Shown piece by piece: positions 50,938 through 60,855 of a stretch of 64,000 nt of DNA. The DNA is taken from the NCBI RefSeq assembly GCF_011516735.1, contig NZ_WOSX01000004.1, forward strand, positions 62,001 to 126,000, in the 5' to 3' direction. The stretch's first letter is position 1. Every line of letters begins with the position of its first letter. Below the pieces are notes generated by a model. The model was not told the DNA's origin and did no database searches. It saw only the letters and a program-made list of their open reading frames with translations. A program made the position numbers and the translations under genes. This DNA comes from Acetobacter fallax (GTDB lineage: Bacteria; Pseudomonadota; Alphaproteobacteria; Acetobacterales; Acetobacteraceae).

Positions 50938-51144
50938 ATGAAAACCGAGACATTTCTTGTGCAGGGCATGACATGCGACGGGTGTGTTGCATCGATCAGG
51001 CGGGCGCTTGAGGGCATCGCCGGCGTGAAAGAGGCGCGTCCTTCCCTGGAAAAAGGCGAGGTTACCGTTGACTATGACCCGTCTCTGACCGGTGAGACGG
51101 CGCTGCGCCGTACGATTGAGGCGGCGGGCTTCGACGTCAACTGA
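50938..51144 (+). CDS. Copper chaperone, heavy-metal-associated domain protein (CopZ-like)
   Basis: 68-residue single HMA domain: the CxxC copper site is in GMTCDGCVASIRRAL, followed by the standard beta-alpha-beta pattern (VTVDYDPSLTGETALRRTIEAAGFDV). It would carry Cu(I) to CopA. The start at 50938 has an excellent AAGGAG site eight bases upstream; the frame continues upstream through the end of copA but only by chance. It lies 91 bases after copA. Confidence 0.93.
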   Translation: MKTETFLVQGMTCDGCVASIRRALEGIAGVKEARPSLEKGEVTVDYDPSLTGETALRRTIEAAGFDVN

Positions 51145-51313
51145 CATTTTCGCTATCGGGTGGTGTTTTTGTACGGCTTTCTCCCCTGCCCTGCTGTGGC
51201 TTCGGCCATGCAGGGGGCACGCGGGGGGCCTGCCGGGGACGGACTTCATTGATGTGGCGGAACGTGGCAGACGGGGAAGGCTGTGGCAGGGCTGTCACGG
51301 TGCATGGTCAGGA

Positions 51314-51652
51314 ATGAACGAGGTCGCGGTGTCTCATCCAGTTGAAACCAGGAAGCACGGTTTTGGGCGGACCGCTTTCCGCAGGGTTGTTCCGCTTCTG
51401 GCGTTATGTGCAGCCGGGTGCTCGGCGGAAATGGGACGAACGATCAACGACACGGACATTTCATGTCTGCGCAAGCAGATGGGGTCTGAAATTCACACGT
51501 CCTTTCCCCTCGCGGCGAATACGTGTCAGCGCTGGACGAATCACAACACGATTTTCAACCAGAAGAGCGCGAAACCGATCCCGCTCAATCTGAAGGGCGC
51601 GCCGGATCTGCAGGCGCAGGCTGAAGAATATAGCTACACTTATACGAAGTGA
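51314..51652 (+). CDS. Small putative lipoprotein
   Basis: About 112 residues with a signal sequence ending in a lipobox (VVPLLALCAAGC). The mature part has two more cysteines (DISCLRKQMG, NTCQRWTNH), so a disulfide in the periplasm is likely. I do not recognise it. The start is unsure: ATG at 51314 gives a long basic leader (SHPVETRKHGFGRTAFRR); a GTG at 51329 is an alternative. It converges on the HNH endonuclease gene with only seven bases between stop codons. Confidence 0.55.
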   Translation: MNEVAVSHPVETRKHGFGRTAFRRVVPLLALCAAGCSAEMGRTINDTDISCLRKQMGSEIHTSFPLAANTCQRWTNHNTIFNQKSAKPIPLNLKGAPDLQAQAEEYSYTYTK

Positions 51653-51662
51653 GGCTGTTTCA
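51651..51662. repeat. Possible solo end of a family-A element
   Basis: GAGGCTGTTTCA, identical to the outer 12 bases of copies A1 and A2, lies at the junction of two convergent stop codons. There is no second arm or core here. Twelve bases can match by chance, but the location at a 3'-3' gene junction is the same as for A1 and A2. Confidence 0.3.
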
Positions 51663-52220
51663 GGTTTCGAGTTCGACATCCCAGTAGAGGTAATCGCGCC
51701 AGCTTTCATGCAGGTGGTTTGGCGGGAAAGCACGGCCATTTTCCTGCAGTTCCCATGTTGAGGGCTGTGCGGGCCGGCGGCGCGGGAACATGCGGATTTC
51801 GTGTGGCATGTGGTCGGCTTTGAGCAGATTGCAGGTTCCGCAGGCGGTGATGACGTTTTCCCAGGTTGTTTTTCCGCCTTTGCTGCGGGGGATGACGTGA
51901 TCGAATGTCAGTTCGTGCGTGGGCAGGTGATCATCGCAGTACTGGCAGGAGAAATTGTCCCGCAGGAAGACGTTGAAGCGCGTGAAGGCAGGGCGGCGGG
52001 CGGTCGGGACGTATTCCCTGAGGGCGATGACGCTGGGAAGGCGCATGCGGCAGCTTGGGGAGCGGACCTCGGTATCGTATTCATTCAGGACGGAAACACG
52101 GTCCAGGCAGACGGCCTTGATGGTGTCCTGCCATGACCACAGCGAAAGCGGAAAATATGAAAGCGGCCTGAAGTCGGCATTCAGGACGAGAGACGGATAG
52201 TGCATACTGCCACTGGTCAA
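51660..52220 (-). CDS. HNH endonuclease family protein
   Basis: 186-residue nuclease-like protein with the HNH zinc/metal motif: CQYCDDHLPTHELTFDHVIPRSKGG, then WENVITACGTCNLLKADH. CX2C pairs flank the catalytic histidine. This short form is widespread as a lone chromosomal gene in alphaproteobacteria and is not a homing endonuclease by context. A TTG at 52220 has an AAAGGA site eight bases upstream; an ATG at 52205 (MHYPSLVLNADFRPLSYFP) matches the usual N-terminus but has no clear site. Confidence 0.9.
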   Translation of the reverse strand: MTSGSMHYPSLVLNADFRPLSYFPLSLWSWQDTIKAVCLDRVSVLNEYDTEVRSPSCRMRLPSVIALREYVPTARRPAFTRFNVFLRDNFSCQYCDDHLPTHELTFDHVIPRSKGGKTTWENVITACGTCNLLKADHMPHEIRMFPRRRPAQPSTWELQENGRAFPPNHLHESWRDYLYWDVELET

Positions 52221-52392
52221 AGCCCGTGTCCTTTCCCCGGAGACGGCTCATGAGTCGCATGGCTGGGCTCGAAACAGAACGCCATGGATCACGCGTCGTC
52301 GAGAAGTATCGTAAAAACTATAAGCCTGGAAATTCGGGTACTGCAAGGAAGCGGACTCTGCCGGAATATGAGACTTCGATGACAGAGCGACG

Positions 52393-53316
52393 ATGGCGGA
52401 TCGGCACAGGCCGGTTGAGTGTCCGGTGAGCAATGCGCTGTTTCCGGTGCGTGGACCGGTCACGACGCGGTTTGCGCCGAGCCCGACGGGGCCTCTTCAC
52501 CTGGGGCATGTGGCAGCGGCGTTTTTTGCAGGGCGGCATGCGGGATCGAACGGCCGGTTTCTGTTGCGGATTGAGGATATCGACACGCGGCGGTGTCGGA
52601 AGCGGTTTGTTGATGAAACTCTTGAGGATCTGACCTGGGTCGGGCTCCGGTGGGATGGGCCGGTGATCCGGCAGTCGGCACGGATGGTGTTGTATCGGGA
52701 GACGCTGGCGGGGCTTGCGGCGCGGGGGCTGGTCTATCCGTGTTTCTGCACCCGGGCGGAGATCGCCCGGGAGGTGATGGAGGCGGCATCAGCGCCGCAT
52801 CATGCGCCGGACGGAAGTCTGGTTTATCCGGGGATCTGCCGGGGGCTGGACGCGGAGACGCGGGCCCGGCGAATTGCGTCCGGACAGTCATATGCGTTGC
52901 GGCTGGATGTGGCGCGGGCGGTCGGGACGACCGGGCGTGGTCCCCTCACCTTTCGGGATCTGGACCGGGGTGTTGTGACGTGTGACCCGGTTGCGTTCGG
53001 GGATGTGGTGCTGGCGCGGCGGGATGTGCCGGTCTCTTATAATCTGTGTGTCACGCAGGATGATGCGGCGCAGGGCGTGACTCTGGTGACGCGGGGCGTG
53101 GATTTGCGGAATATCACGGCGATTCACCGGCTTTTGCAGGAGCTGATGGGGTGGCCGGTGCCGGATTATGCATTTCATCCATTGCTGTGTGACGCGGCGG
53201 GAAAGCGGCTTTCGAAGCGGAGTGGCGCGTTGTCGGTCCGGGCGATGCGGGAGGCGGGGATGAGCGCTGAGGCTGTGCGGCAGGCGGCAGGGGTGCGGGA
53301 CAGCCTGCGAACCTGA
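52393..53316 (+). CDS. gluQ: Glutamyl-Q tRNA(Asp) synthetase
   Basis: Truncated class I synthetase that attaches glutamate to the queuosine at position 34 of tRNA(Asp). HIGH-type motif APSPTGPLHLGHVAAAF, zinc cysteines in CFCTR and the distal YPGIC, and the KMSKS counterpart KRLSKRSGA are present. At 307 residues it lacks the anticodon-binding domain of GltX, which distinguishes it from a true GluRS. Start at ATG 52393 precedes the conserved region by about 20 residues; an in-frame GTG at 52426 is possible. Confidence 0.94.
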   Translation: MADRHRPVECPVSNALFPVRGPVTTRFAPSPTGPLHLGHVAAAFFAGRHAGSNGRFLLRIEDIDTRRCRKRFVDETLEDLTWVGLRWDGPVIRQSARMVLYRETLAGLAARGLVYPCFCTRAEIAREVMEAASAPHHAPDGSLVYPGICRGLDAETRARRIASGQSYALRLDVARAVGTTGRGPLTFRDLDRGVVTCDPVAFGDVVLARRDVPVSYNLCVTQDDAAQGVTLVTRGVDLRNITAIHRLLQELMGWPVPDYAFHPLLCDAAGKRLSKRSGALSVRAMREAGMSAEAVRQAAGVRDSLRT

Positions 53317-53379
53317 ACCGGAACGGAGCGCCCTGAAAAAACACGTTTTCCGTCCGGTGGGTTTCAGAAAGACGGGCAA

Positions 53380-54300
53380 TCAGGCCTGAGTATTGGTTCG
53401 TGTCCTGTTGCCAAAGCCGAGCAGAGTTTCGGCGATCTCCTGTTCAAGTGTTCTGGTGGTCGATTGTCCGGAAGTGAAGAGGTGATACGTCGAGGCGGCC
53501 GGAGTGGCTGACGATGACGATCCTGTGGATTTTTCGCCGGATGAGCCAGTCTGAGTAGCCGAGACCTGTCTGGAGCTGGTCGTTTCGGTTATGACATCTT
53601 TTTCGCCGGATCGTTCGGATGGATCTATGAAGGTCGGTACAAGCTGAACGTTGGTGATGTTTTCGCGCGTTATTCCGTAGGTAAAGGTTGAGTTGACGGT
53701 TGTACCTGACGCAGTCTGCGCTGTGCTGGAATTCATTTTGTCTGTGTAAGTGACTGTGGTGAAATCAGCGGAATTTCTGATGTTCTGCGCTGCGTTATAC
53801 AGCGCAGTTTCGAGTTTCGAGGCGTTTGGAGGCAGGGATGTGGCCTCGCTCATTGCGAGAGCCGTTTTCATGAACGGACTGTTTTGCGTGGCGTTGTAAA
53901 ATGCCTGTTCGATGGCTGTCATTGCGGGCGCGATCTGGTTTGTCGAGGCGTCTCCGTACCTGAACATGGCGATATCAGCGGTGACTGTAGTCCAGACGGA
54001 AATTTTATCGTTGTCGGATGTGGTGGTGCTGTTGATTGCGGCTGCCGCCTGACTGAAGATTGTTGCCAGTGTGCTGATCCCTGCGGTTCCGCTGTCTGCC
54101 ATGGCATCAAGGTCGCGGCGATCGTCGCTCGTGACGAACAGGCTGCTTTGAGCGGATGTCGCGGCGGTGTTACCGGCGTCTGATGTGCTGATTTCACTCT
54201 GCCGGGTCAGAGGCAGGAAAGAGTCCAGCATTCTGAACACGAACTGATCTTTGGCCAAAGTTTGTGGGAGGCTTGAGACAGACGAAACGGGATCGGTCAT
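53380..54300 (-). CDS. Ser/Thr-rich protein of unknown function
   Basis: 306 residues, unusually rich in Ser, Thr, Ala and Asn, with almost no cysteine. No signal peptide or membrane helix is visible. The C-terminal 90 residues are low-complexity (SSGEKSTGSSSSATPAAS) and end in a helical tail (TRTLEQEIAETLLGFGNR). The ATG at 54300 has a GGAGAA site. Base composition is lower in GC than neighbouring genes and codon choice is more mixed, which suggests recent acquisition or weak constraint. I do not recognise a family; an exported or surface-structure protein using a non-Sec route is one possibility. Confidence 0.6.
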   Translation of the reverse strand: MTDPVSSVSSLPQTLAKDQFVFRMLDSFLPLTRQSEISTSDAGNTAATSAQSSLFVTSDDRRDLDAMADSGTAGISTLATIFSQAAAAINSTTTSDNDKISVWTTVTADIAMFRYGDASTNQIAPAMTAIEQAFYNATQNSPFMKTALAMSEATSLPPNASKLETALYNAAQNIRNSADFTTVTYTDKMNSSTAQTASGTTVNSTFTYGITRENITNVQLVPTFIDPSERSGEKDVITETTSSRQVSATQTGSSGEKSTGSSSSATPAASTYHLFTSGQSTTRTLEQEIAETLLGFGNRTRTNTQA

Positions 54301-54429
54301 GGTAGTTCTCCGGCATTTTGCGGGGCGAGTTTTCTGAGCACCACGATGAGGAGGAAATCTTAATCAGAGTTTATGACCGGTCTTATTTCTCATTATTGTG
54401 ATACTTTTTGATACAGATCAGGATTGCTC

Positions 54430-54620
54430 TGATTCTGTTCGCGTTAAGTACCGGTACCTTCTCAGGGCTCTGCCCTGGAACCCGCCAAAAATCGCAGATC
54501 TGTGGAAACCGGCTTGTTTATCAACAGTTTGGGATGAAAGGGGGCTGCGACCCCTTCCGGGTTCGGCCGGAACATGGTCTTCCGCTGATCCTTTGAAAAA
54601 TCACAGAGCGTGAACAGAGC
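54430..54620 (-). repeat. Family-B element, copy B3 (inverted relative to B1)
   Basis: Read on the minus strand it runs from GGCTCTGTTCACG through TGTGATTTTTCAAAGG, GAACCCGGAAGGGGTCGCAG, CTGTTGATAAACAAGC, GGTTCCAGGGCAGAGCCCTG to CGGTACTTAACGCGAACAGA, following copy B1 nearly throughout. About ten bases of the outer left end are missing. ATTGCTC flanks it on both sides in the same direction, a possible remnant of a target duplication. It fills the gap upstream of the first aminotransferase; the rest of 54301-54806 shows no gene. Confidence 0.75.
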
Positions 54621-54671
54621 CATTGCTCCTGTTCTTTTGTGATTCGAACCGGTGTTTCAGCGTATGGATGA

Positions 54672-56009
<1,338 letters not shown>

Positions 56010-56014
56010 GGAGA

Positions 56015-57244
56015 ATGGGTGTGACCGACGACGCTGTTTCGGGACCACGGCTGGCGAAGCGTCTTGAGGGGCTGCCGGCTCCGGCGACGATGGAAATGGC
56101 GCGCCGGGCACGGGCGTTGCGGGCGGAGGGGCACAATGTGATCTCTCTGGCCCTGGGCGAACCGGATTTTCCGACGCCGCCTTATGCGGTTGAGGCCGCG
56201 CATCAGGCCGCGCTGGCGGGAGATACGAAATATCCGCCGGTGGACGGGAAGCCGGCGCTGAAGGCTGCGATTGCGCGGAAGTTTGAGCGCGAGAACGGGC
56301 TGACCTATGCGCCGGATGAGCTGATTGTCTGCAATGGCGGCAAGCAGGTCATTTTTAACGCGTTCATGGCGACGATCGATCCGGGGGACGAGGTTGTTGT
56401 TCCCGCGCCTTACTGGGTGAGTTATCCGCTGATTGCCCGGATGTTTGGTGGTGTTGCGGTTCATCCGGAATGTGATGAGGCGGACGGGTTCAGTCTGCGG
56501 CCGGAGCGACTGGCGGCGGTGATGACGCCGAAGACGAAGTGGCTGGTGCTGAATTTTCCAAACAATCCGTCCGGGGCGCTGTGCACGGAGGACGATCTGC
56601 GCGGCATTGCGGCAGTGTTGCGGGATTATCCTGATGTGTGGATTCTCTCTGACGAGATCTATGAGCATCTTGTTTTTGACAATCATTCTTTCCGCTCTTT
56701 CGCGGCGATCGCGCCGGATTTGCGGGATCGTGTGCTGACGATGAATGGTGTGGCGAAGGCTTATGCCATGACCGGGTGGCGTGTCGGCTACGCTGGTGGG
56801 CCACGGGAGCTGATCGCGGCGATGCGGGTTGTTCAGGGTAATGCGACGTCGGGCATCTGCACGGTGGCGCAGGCGGCGGCGGCGGCGGCGCTGGACGGGC
56901 CTGCGGATATGATCCGGGAGATGGTGGCGACCTATGCGCGCCGTCGGTTGATGGTGGTTGAGGCGCTGCGCGCCATTCCCGGGTTTAGCTGTGCGATGCC
57001 GTCGGGGGCGTTTTATGCCTATCCGGGAATTGCGGCGTGCCTTGGAAAGACGACGCCCGACGGACGGGTGCTGCGGACGGATACTGATTTCGCGATGGCG
57101 CTGCTGGAGCAGGCTTATGTGGCGACGGTGCCGGGGAGCGCGTTCGGGTTGTCACCTTATCTGAGGCTGTCCTGCGCGACGGCTGATGCGGATCTGAAAG
57201 AAGCCTGCGGGCGGATCGCGGCGTTTGTCGCGACGTTGCGGTGA
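56015..57244 (+). CDS. Class I aminotransferase, tandem paralogue of the preceding gene
   Basis: 409 residues with the same motifs as the gene before it: SLALGEPDFPTPPYAVEAAH, CNGGKQVIFNAFMATI, FPNNPSGALC, SDEIYEHLVFD, PLP lysine in [21 protein letters not shown], and arginine in YLRLSCATAD. The shared order and the nearly identical length and end point show a tandem duplication followed by divergence. It is likely to differ in substrate (aromatic or branched amino acids versus aspartate). It is followed 14 bases later by repeat A2. Confidence 0.92.
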   Translation: MGVTDDAVSGPRLAKRLEGLPAPATMEMARRARALRAEGHNVISLALGEPDFPTPPYAVEAAHQAALAGDTKYPPVDGKPALKAAIARKFERENGLTYAPDELIVCNGGKQVIFNAFMATIDPGDEVVVPAPYWVSYPLIARMFGGVAVHPECDEADGFSLRPERLAAVMTPKTKWLVLNFPNNPSGALCTEDDLRGIAAVLRDYPDVWILSDEIYEHLVFDNHSFRSFAAIAPDLRDRVLTMNGVAKAYAMTGWRVGYAGGPRELIAAMRVVQGNATSGICTVAQAAAAAALDGPADMIREMVATYARRRLMVVEALRAIPGFSCAMPSGAFYAYPGIAACLGKTTPDGRVLRTDTDFAMALLEQAYVATVPGSAFGLSPYLRLSCATADADLKEACGRIAAFVATLR

Positions 57245-57258
57245 AGCTGTGTGTTTTT

Positions 57259-57392
57259 GAGGCTGTTTCAAAAGTCTCGTTGCTGAGGGGCGTGACCGGC
57301 GTGTGTTTCTGAGCACCCGGGCGCGGGCCGTGAGCATCGGAGCGTAAAAACGCGCGTCGGATTGCTGGCAGAGGGGCTTTTGAAACAGCTTC
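57259..57392. repeat. Family-A element, copy A2 (best preserved)
   Basis: 134 bases bounded by inverted ends GAGGCTGTTTCAAAAGTC and GGCTTTTGAAACAGCTTC (14 of 16 inner positions complementary). The core has TTTCTGAGCACCCGGGCGC and GGGCCGTGAGCATCGGAGCG, then TAAAAA. It exactly spans the gap between two convergent genes and stops one base before the stop codon of the 2OG oxygenase. Confidence 0.8.
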
Positions 57393-58238
57393 TTAGCGGC
57401 TCCGTTTATGTGTGAAGCGGGATCGGATCTGACGCAGTGATCTGACGATCGGTTGCGGGAAAATGTCTCTGAGGGTCATCTGGAGATGACTGGACAGAGG
57501 CATGCCGGGGCGGCGGATATAGCGGGTTGTGCTGATCATGGCGCCGGCTGGTTTGTCTGGCTGCGAATAGAAATAAGCGATCAGAGCGCGGCGTGGGCGG
57601 GAGCCGGGCAACGGTTCGGGATAGCCATGCGCTGCGACAGGCGACTGTCCCATGATGACGGTTCGGCCGAGCAGAGGCGGGATGGTTGCGCCGGACCGGT
57701 TGTCTTTCATGTTCCAGAGTTCGAGCGCGCCGCCATCGGCTTCGGTCCAGTCTGTGTTCAGATAAGTGATGACCGCGAGGCGATTTTGCAGCCCTGTTGA
57801 GGGGTGTTTCTGAAAATCGACGTGGATTTCAAAATGACCGTTTGCGCCCGCTTCATGCACACCGCCGCCGAGGAGGGTGAGATCGGGCCGGAGTGACGGG
57901 ATGCCTGTGACGGCTTCCAGGAAAGCGATGAATTCCGGTGCGTTGACGAGTGAGAAATAGCGTGCGGCTGAGAATGGCAGATCTGCCGGTTTTCCGGTCA
58001 TACGTTTTTTCTGGAGCGCCGTGTAATGCGGGGACCAGTCAGCGGACGGGAGGCGTTTTATCTCGTCGGTGATTGCTGTGAGGAAGGCCGGGTCGAACAG
58101 ACCGTCGATGACGAGATGTGGAAACGGGCTCGCCTGGGTGAACTGGCTGGCGAGCCTTGCCTCGTCCGTTTCTGAGGGGGGCTGCCACAGGGCGACAGTG
58201 CCAGGCCTTTCGGCAACGGAAAGCTGATCGGTTGCCAT
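57393..58238 (-). CDS. 2-oxoglutarate-Fe(II) oxygenase (prolyl-4-hydroxylase-like fold)
   Basis: 281 residues. The double-stranded beta-helix ligands are visible: HFEIHVDFQKHP (H139 and D141), the distal histidine in VAAHGYPEP (H204) and the 2-oxoglutarate arginine in RPRRALIAYFYS (R216 or R217). This is the type of enzyme often paired with peptide or sugar modification, but no substrate gene is adjacent, so the role is open. The gene is flanked on both sides by family-A repeats, A2 at its 3' end and A3 at its 5' side. Confidence 0.88.
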   Translation of the reverse strand: MATDQLSVAERPGTVALWQPPSETDEARLASQFTQASPFPHLVIDGLFDPAFLTAITDEIKRLPSADWSPHYTALQKKRMTGKPADLPFSAARYFSLVNAPEFIAFLEAVTGIPSLRPDLTLLGGGVHEAGANGHFEIHVDFQKHPSTGLQNRLAVITYLNTDWTEADGGALELWNMKDNRSGATIPPLLGRTVIMGQSPVAAHGYPEPLPGSRPRRALIAYFYSQPDKPAGAMISTTRYIRRPGMPLSSHLQMTLRDIFPQPIVRSLRQIRSRFTHKRSR

Positions 58239-58324
58239 GAGAGGAGATCCTTGCCAGCCGGAGGTCAGGTGACGGTCCGCAATAGCGTCTCACTTACGGT
58301 GATTTGTCTTAATATTTGTCTTAT

Positions 58325-58499
58325 GAACTGTTTCAAAAGCTTCGCTGTTGATTGAGACCGCGCCTGAGGCACGCGACCGGGTTGTGTTTTTAAGCACCGA
58401 AGTGGAACAGGCCGTGCGGATCGTGAGTATCGGAGGCCGGAAAATCCGCGTCGCAACGCATGTCGGATCGGCGGCTGCGGGGCGTATGAAACAGCCTCT
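58325..58499. repeat. Family-A element, copy A3
   Basis: 175 bases with inverted ends GAACTGTTTCAAAAGC and GCGTATGAAACAGCCTC. Core words TTTTTAAGCACCGAAG, GTGAGTATCGGAGGC, GGAAAA, ATGTCGGATCGGCGG match A1, A2 and A4 in order. It lies between the divergent 2OG oxygenase and pepF genes, so it must overlap or abut their promoters. Confidence 0.75.
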
Positions 58500-58568
58500 G
58501 AGATGGACATCGTTTCATTCTCTCCGAGACCGGTGGACGGGCGGCGAGCTCAGTGCCACGATACCGGA

Positions 58569-60248
58569 ATGAAGCCGGAATTTTCCTCCCTCACCTTTCC
58601 CCGTCCCACGGAAGCCAGTCTCGCGGACGGTTTCGGGGCTGTTGTTGCTCTGCTGGATGCGGGCGACCTCGCTGCGGCGCTTGAGCGGTTTGACCGCGAG
58701 CGGCGCACGCTCGATAGCTGGGCGGCGCTTGTTTATCTGCGGTTTTCGCAGGACACGACCAGTGAGACGAGTAAGGCCGGGCGGGACTACGCCGACAAGC
58801 TGGCGCCGAAGGTGACGGCGCATGAGGTGGCGATCAAGAAGCGTCTTCTCGCTGATCCGAACCGGGACGCGCTCGTTGCCGTGGTCGGCGCGCATGTCGT
58901 GCAGCTCTGGGAGAGTGACGTCACCACGTTTGATACGCGCATTGAGGCGGCTCTTGAGGAAGAGTCTCGTCTTTGCAGTGAGTATACGGCGTTACTGGCA
59001 TCAGCGCGGATTACGGTTGCGGGGCAGACGGTCAATCTCTCAGGGCTGGCACCATGGCTGGAGAACGCGGACCGGACGGTTCGGCATGAAGCGGAGCGAG
59101 CGCGCTGGGCGTTTTTTGCTGAGCACGGGGACACGCTTGATACCCTCTATGCGCGGCTGGTTGCGTTACGGACGGAGATGGCGCGGACGCTGGGTTTCGA
59201 CAGCTACACACCGCTGGGGTACCGGCGGATGCGGCGGGTTGATTATGGGCCGGAGCAGGTGGCCCGGTTTCGCGAGGAAGTTCTGACGCATGTGACGCCA
59301 CTGGTGGCGAAGCTGCTTGAGGCGCGGCGTGAGGAGATGGGCTGGGATCATCTGCGGTACTGGGATGAAAACTTCATTGATCCGAAGGGCAATCCGAAAC
59401 CGGCGGGGGATTATGATCTTCTGATCGGGCGGGCGCAGACGATGTTCGACCGGATGTCAGGCGGGCTGGGGCCGTTTTTTGCGGATATGGTGAAGGGTGG
59501 TTATCTCGATCTGAAGAACCGGGACGGCAAGGCGGGTGGCGGGTTCTGCACGGCGTTTCCGGATGTCGGCATGCCGTTCATCTTTGCAAACTTCAATGGC
59601 ACACATGGGGATATCAGTGTTTTTACCCATGAGATGGGCCATGCGTATCAGAACTGGCGCAGTCGCGATCTGCCATCGATTGATGAGTTGTGGCCAACGA
59701 TGGAGGCGGCGGAGATTGACTCGATGGGGCTGGAGTTTCTGACCTGGCCGCATATGGAACTGATGGTTGAGGACGGAGCGGCGGAGCGGTTCCGGCGGAT
59801 GCACCTGATCGGGTCTCTGAGTTTTCTGCCTTATGGCGTCTGCGTGGATCACTTTCAGCATGAGGTTTATGCGCGGCCGGAGATGACGCCGGCGGAGCGG
59901 CATGAGACATGGCGACGGCTGGAGCGGCAATATATGCCGTGGCGGGATTACGGCGATGTTGCTTATCCGGCGAAGGGCGGCCGCTGGCAGGCGCAGGGGC
60001 ATATTTACAAATCTCCTTTCTATTACATCGATTATACGCTGGCTCTGTGCTGTGCGATGCAGCTGTGGCTGCAATCGCGCCGGGATGAGCCGGCGGCGAT
60101 GAAGGCCTATGAGAAGCTCTGCGCGCGGGGTGGGTCGGCACCGTTCACGGCACTGGTGGCGGAAGCGGGTCTGGTGTCGCCATTTGCGCCCGGGGCGCTG
60201 GCCGATGTGGTTCGGGAAGCGTCTGCCGTGCTGGGAGTGGCGGAGTAA
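58569..60248 (+). CDS. pepF: M3 family oligoendopeptidase F
   Basis: Cytoplasmic zinc metallopeptidase that cuts short peptides. The HExxH site is FTHEMGHAYQNW (H354), with the distal glutamate in EAAEIDSMGLEFLTWP. The C-terminal part (YIDYTLALCCAMQLWLQSR) is typical of the PepF clade. 559 residues from the ATG at 58569; the frame continues upstream to 58503 inside the end of repeat A3, which makes the shorter start safer. Confidence 0.92.
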   Translation: MKPEFSSLTFPRPTEASLADGFGAVVALLDAGDLAAALERFDRERRTLDSWAALVYLRFSQDTTSETSKAGRDYADKLAPKVTAHEVAIKKRLLADPNRDALVAVVGAHVVQLWESDVTTFDTRIEAALEEESRLCSEYTALLASARITVAGQTVNLSGLAPWLENADRTVRHEAERARWAFFAEHGDTLDTLYARLVALRTEMARTLGFDSYTPLGYRRMRRVDYGPEQVARFREEVLTHVTPLVAKLLEARREEMGWDHLRYWDENFIDPKGNPKPAGDYDLLIGRAQTMFDRMSGGLGPFFADMVKGGYLDLKNRDGKAGGGFCTAFPDVGMPFIFANFNGTHGDISVFTHEMGHAYQNWRSRDLPSIDELWPTMEAAEIDSMGLEFLTWPHMELMVEDGAAERFRRMHLIGSLSFLPYGVCVDHFQHEVYARPEMTPAERHETWRRLERQYMPWRDYGDVAYPAKGGRWQAQGHIYKSPFYYIDYTLALCCAMQLWLQSRRDEPAAMKAYEKLCARGGSAPFTALVAEAGLVSPFAPGALADVVREASAVLGVAE

Positions 60249-60259
60249 GGTCGGGGTTT

Positions 60260-60635
60260 ATGAGATTAGGATTCCGGAGCCTGAGACGGAGCGGCTGGTT
60301 CGGTATCGTGGTCTGTGGTCACTGATGGGTTATGGTTTCCGGGCGGTTTGCCGGTTTCCGGCGAAACATGCAGTTGCGACCTGAGAATGTGCCGGAAGCG
60401 GACTGGTTTTTGCGGCGTGGTCGCATAGGCCGGGGGTATGCGGGTGAGGCGCTGACTGCCGCGCTGGCGTGACATGACGGGGAGGCCGGATACGAGCGGT
60501 CTTTCTATTATTTCGCCGGATAATGCGTCGTTGCTTCGGCTGGCCGGGTGGCATGGGTATCGGGATGCGGGACATGTGTTGTTTTCCCGTAGGGATACGA
60601 TGTTGCTTATGCGCGAATGCGAGGATGTCGTCTGA
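60260..60635 (+). pseudogene. GNAT-type acetyltransferase gene, broken
   Basis: Three pieces in order but in different frames. First, IRIPEPETERLVRYRGL near 60262, the usual first strand of RimJ/GNAT proteins. Second, GRIGRGYAGEALTAALA near 60415-60470, the acetyl-CoA pyrophosphate loop, ended by a TGA. Third, SIISPDNASLLRLAGWHGYRDAG through to TGA at 60633-60635, the C-terminal region of the family. The stop codons and frame changes show a dead gene. It directly precedes repeat B1. Confidence 0.7.
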
Positions 60636-60657
60636 CGACATTGTGGCCTTCGGAAAG

Positions 60658-60855
60658 GCTCTGTTGTCGTTAAGTGTTGATCTGTGATTTTTCAAAGGGT
60701 TAGAAAAAGATCGGGCTCTGCCCGAACCCGGAAGGGGTCGCGGACCCCTTCACCCCAATCTGTTGATAAATAAGCATATTTCCAAAGGTTTGTGACCTTT
60801 GGTCAGTTCCAGGGCAAAGCCCTGGGAAGGAACCAACACTTAATGACAACAGAGC
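60658..60855 (+). repeat. Family-B element, copy B1 (complete)
   Basis: 198 bases. Left end GCTCTGTTGTCGTTAAGTG... and right end ...CACTTAATGACAACAGAGC form 22-bp inverted repeats with one mismatch. Between them lie GGGCTCTGCCC, AGGGGTC-GCG-GACCCCT, a CTGTTGATAAATAAGC linker, CCAAAGG-TTTGTGA-CCTTTGG and CCAGGGC-AAA-GCCCTGG, a row of short palindromes. The 11 bases TTCGGAAAGGC occur as direct repeats just outside each end (60649-60659 and 60857-60867), as a target-site duplication would. Confidence 0.8.
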
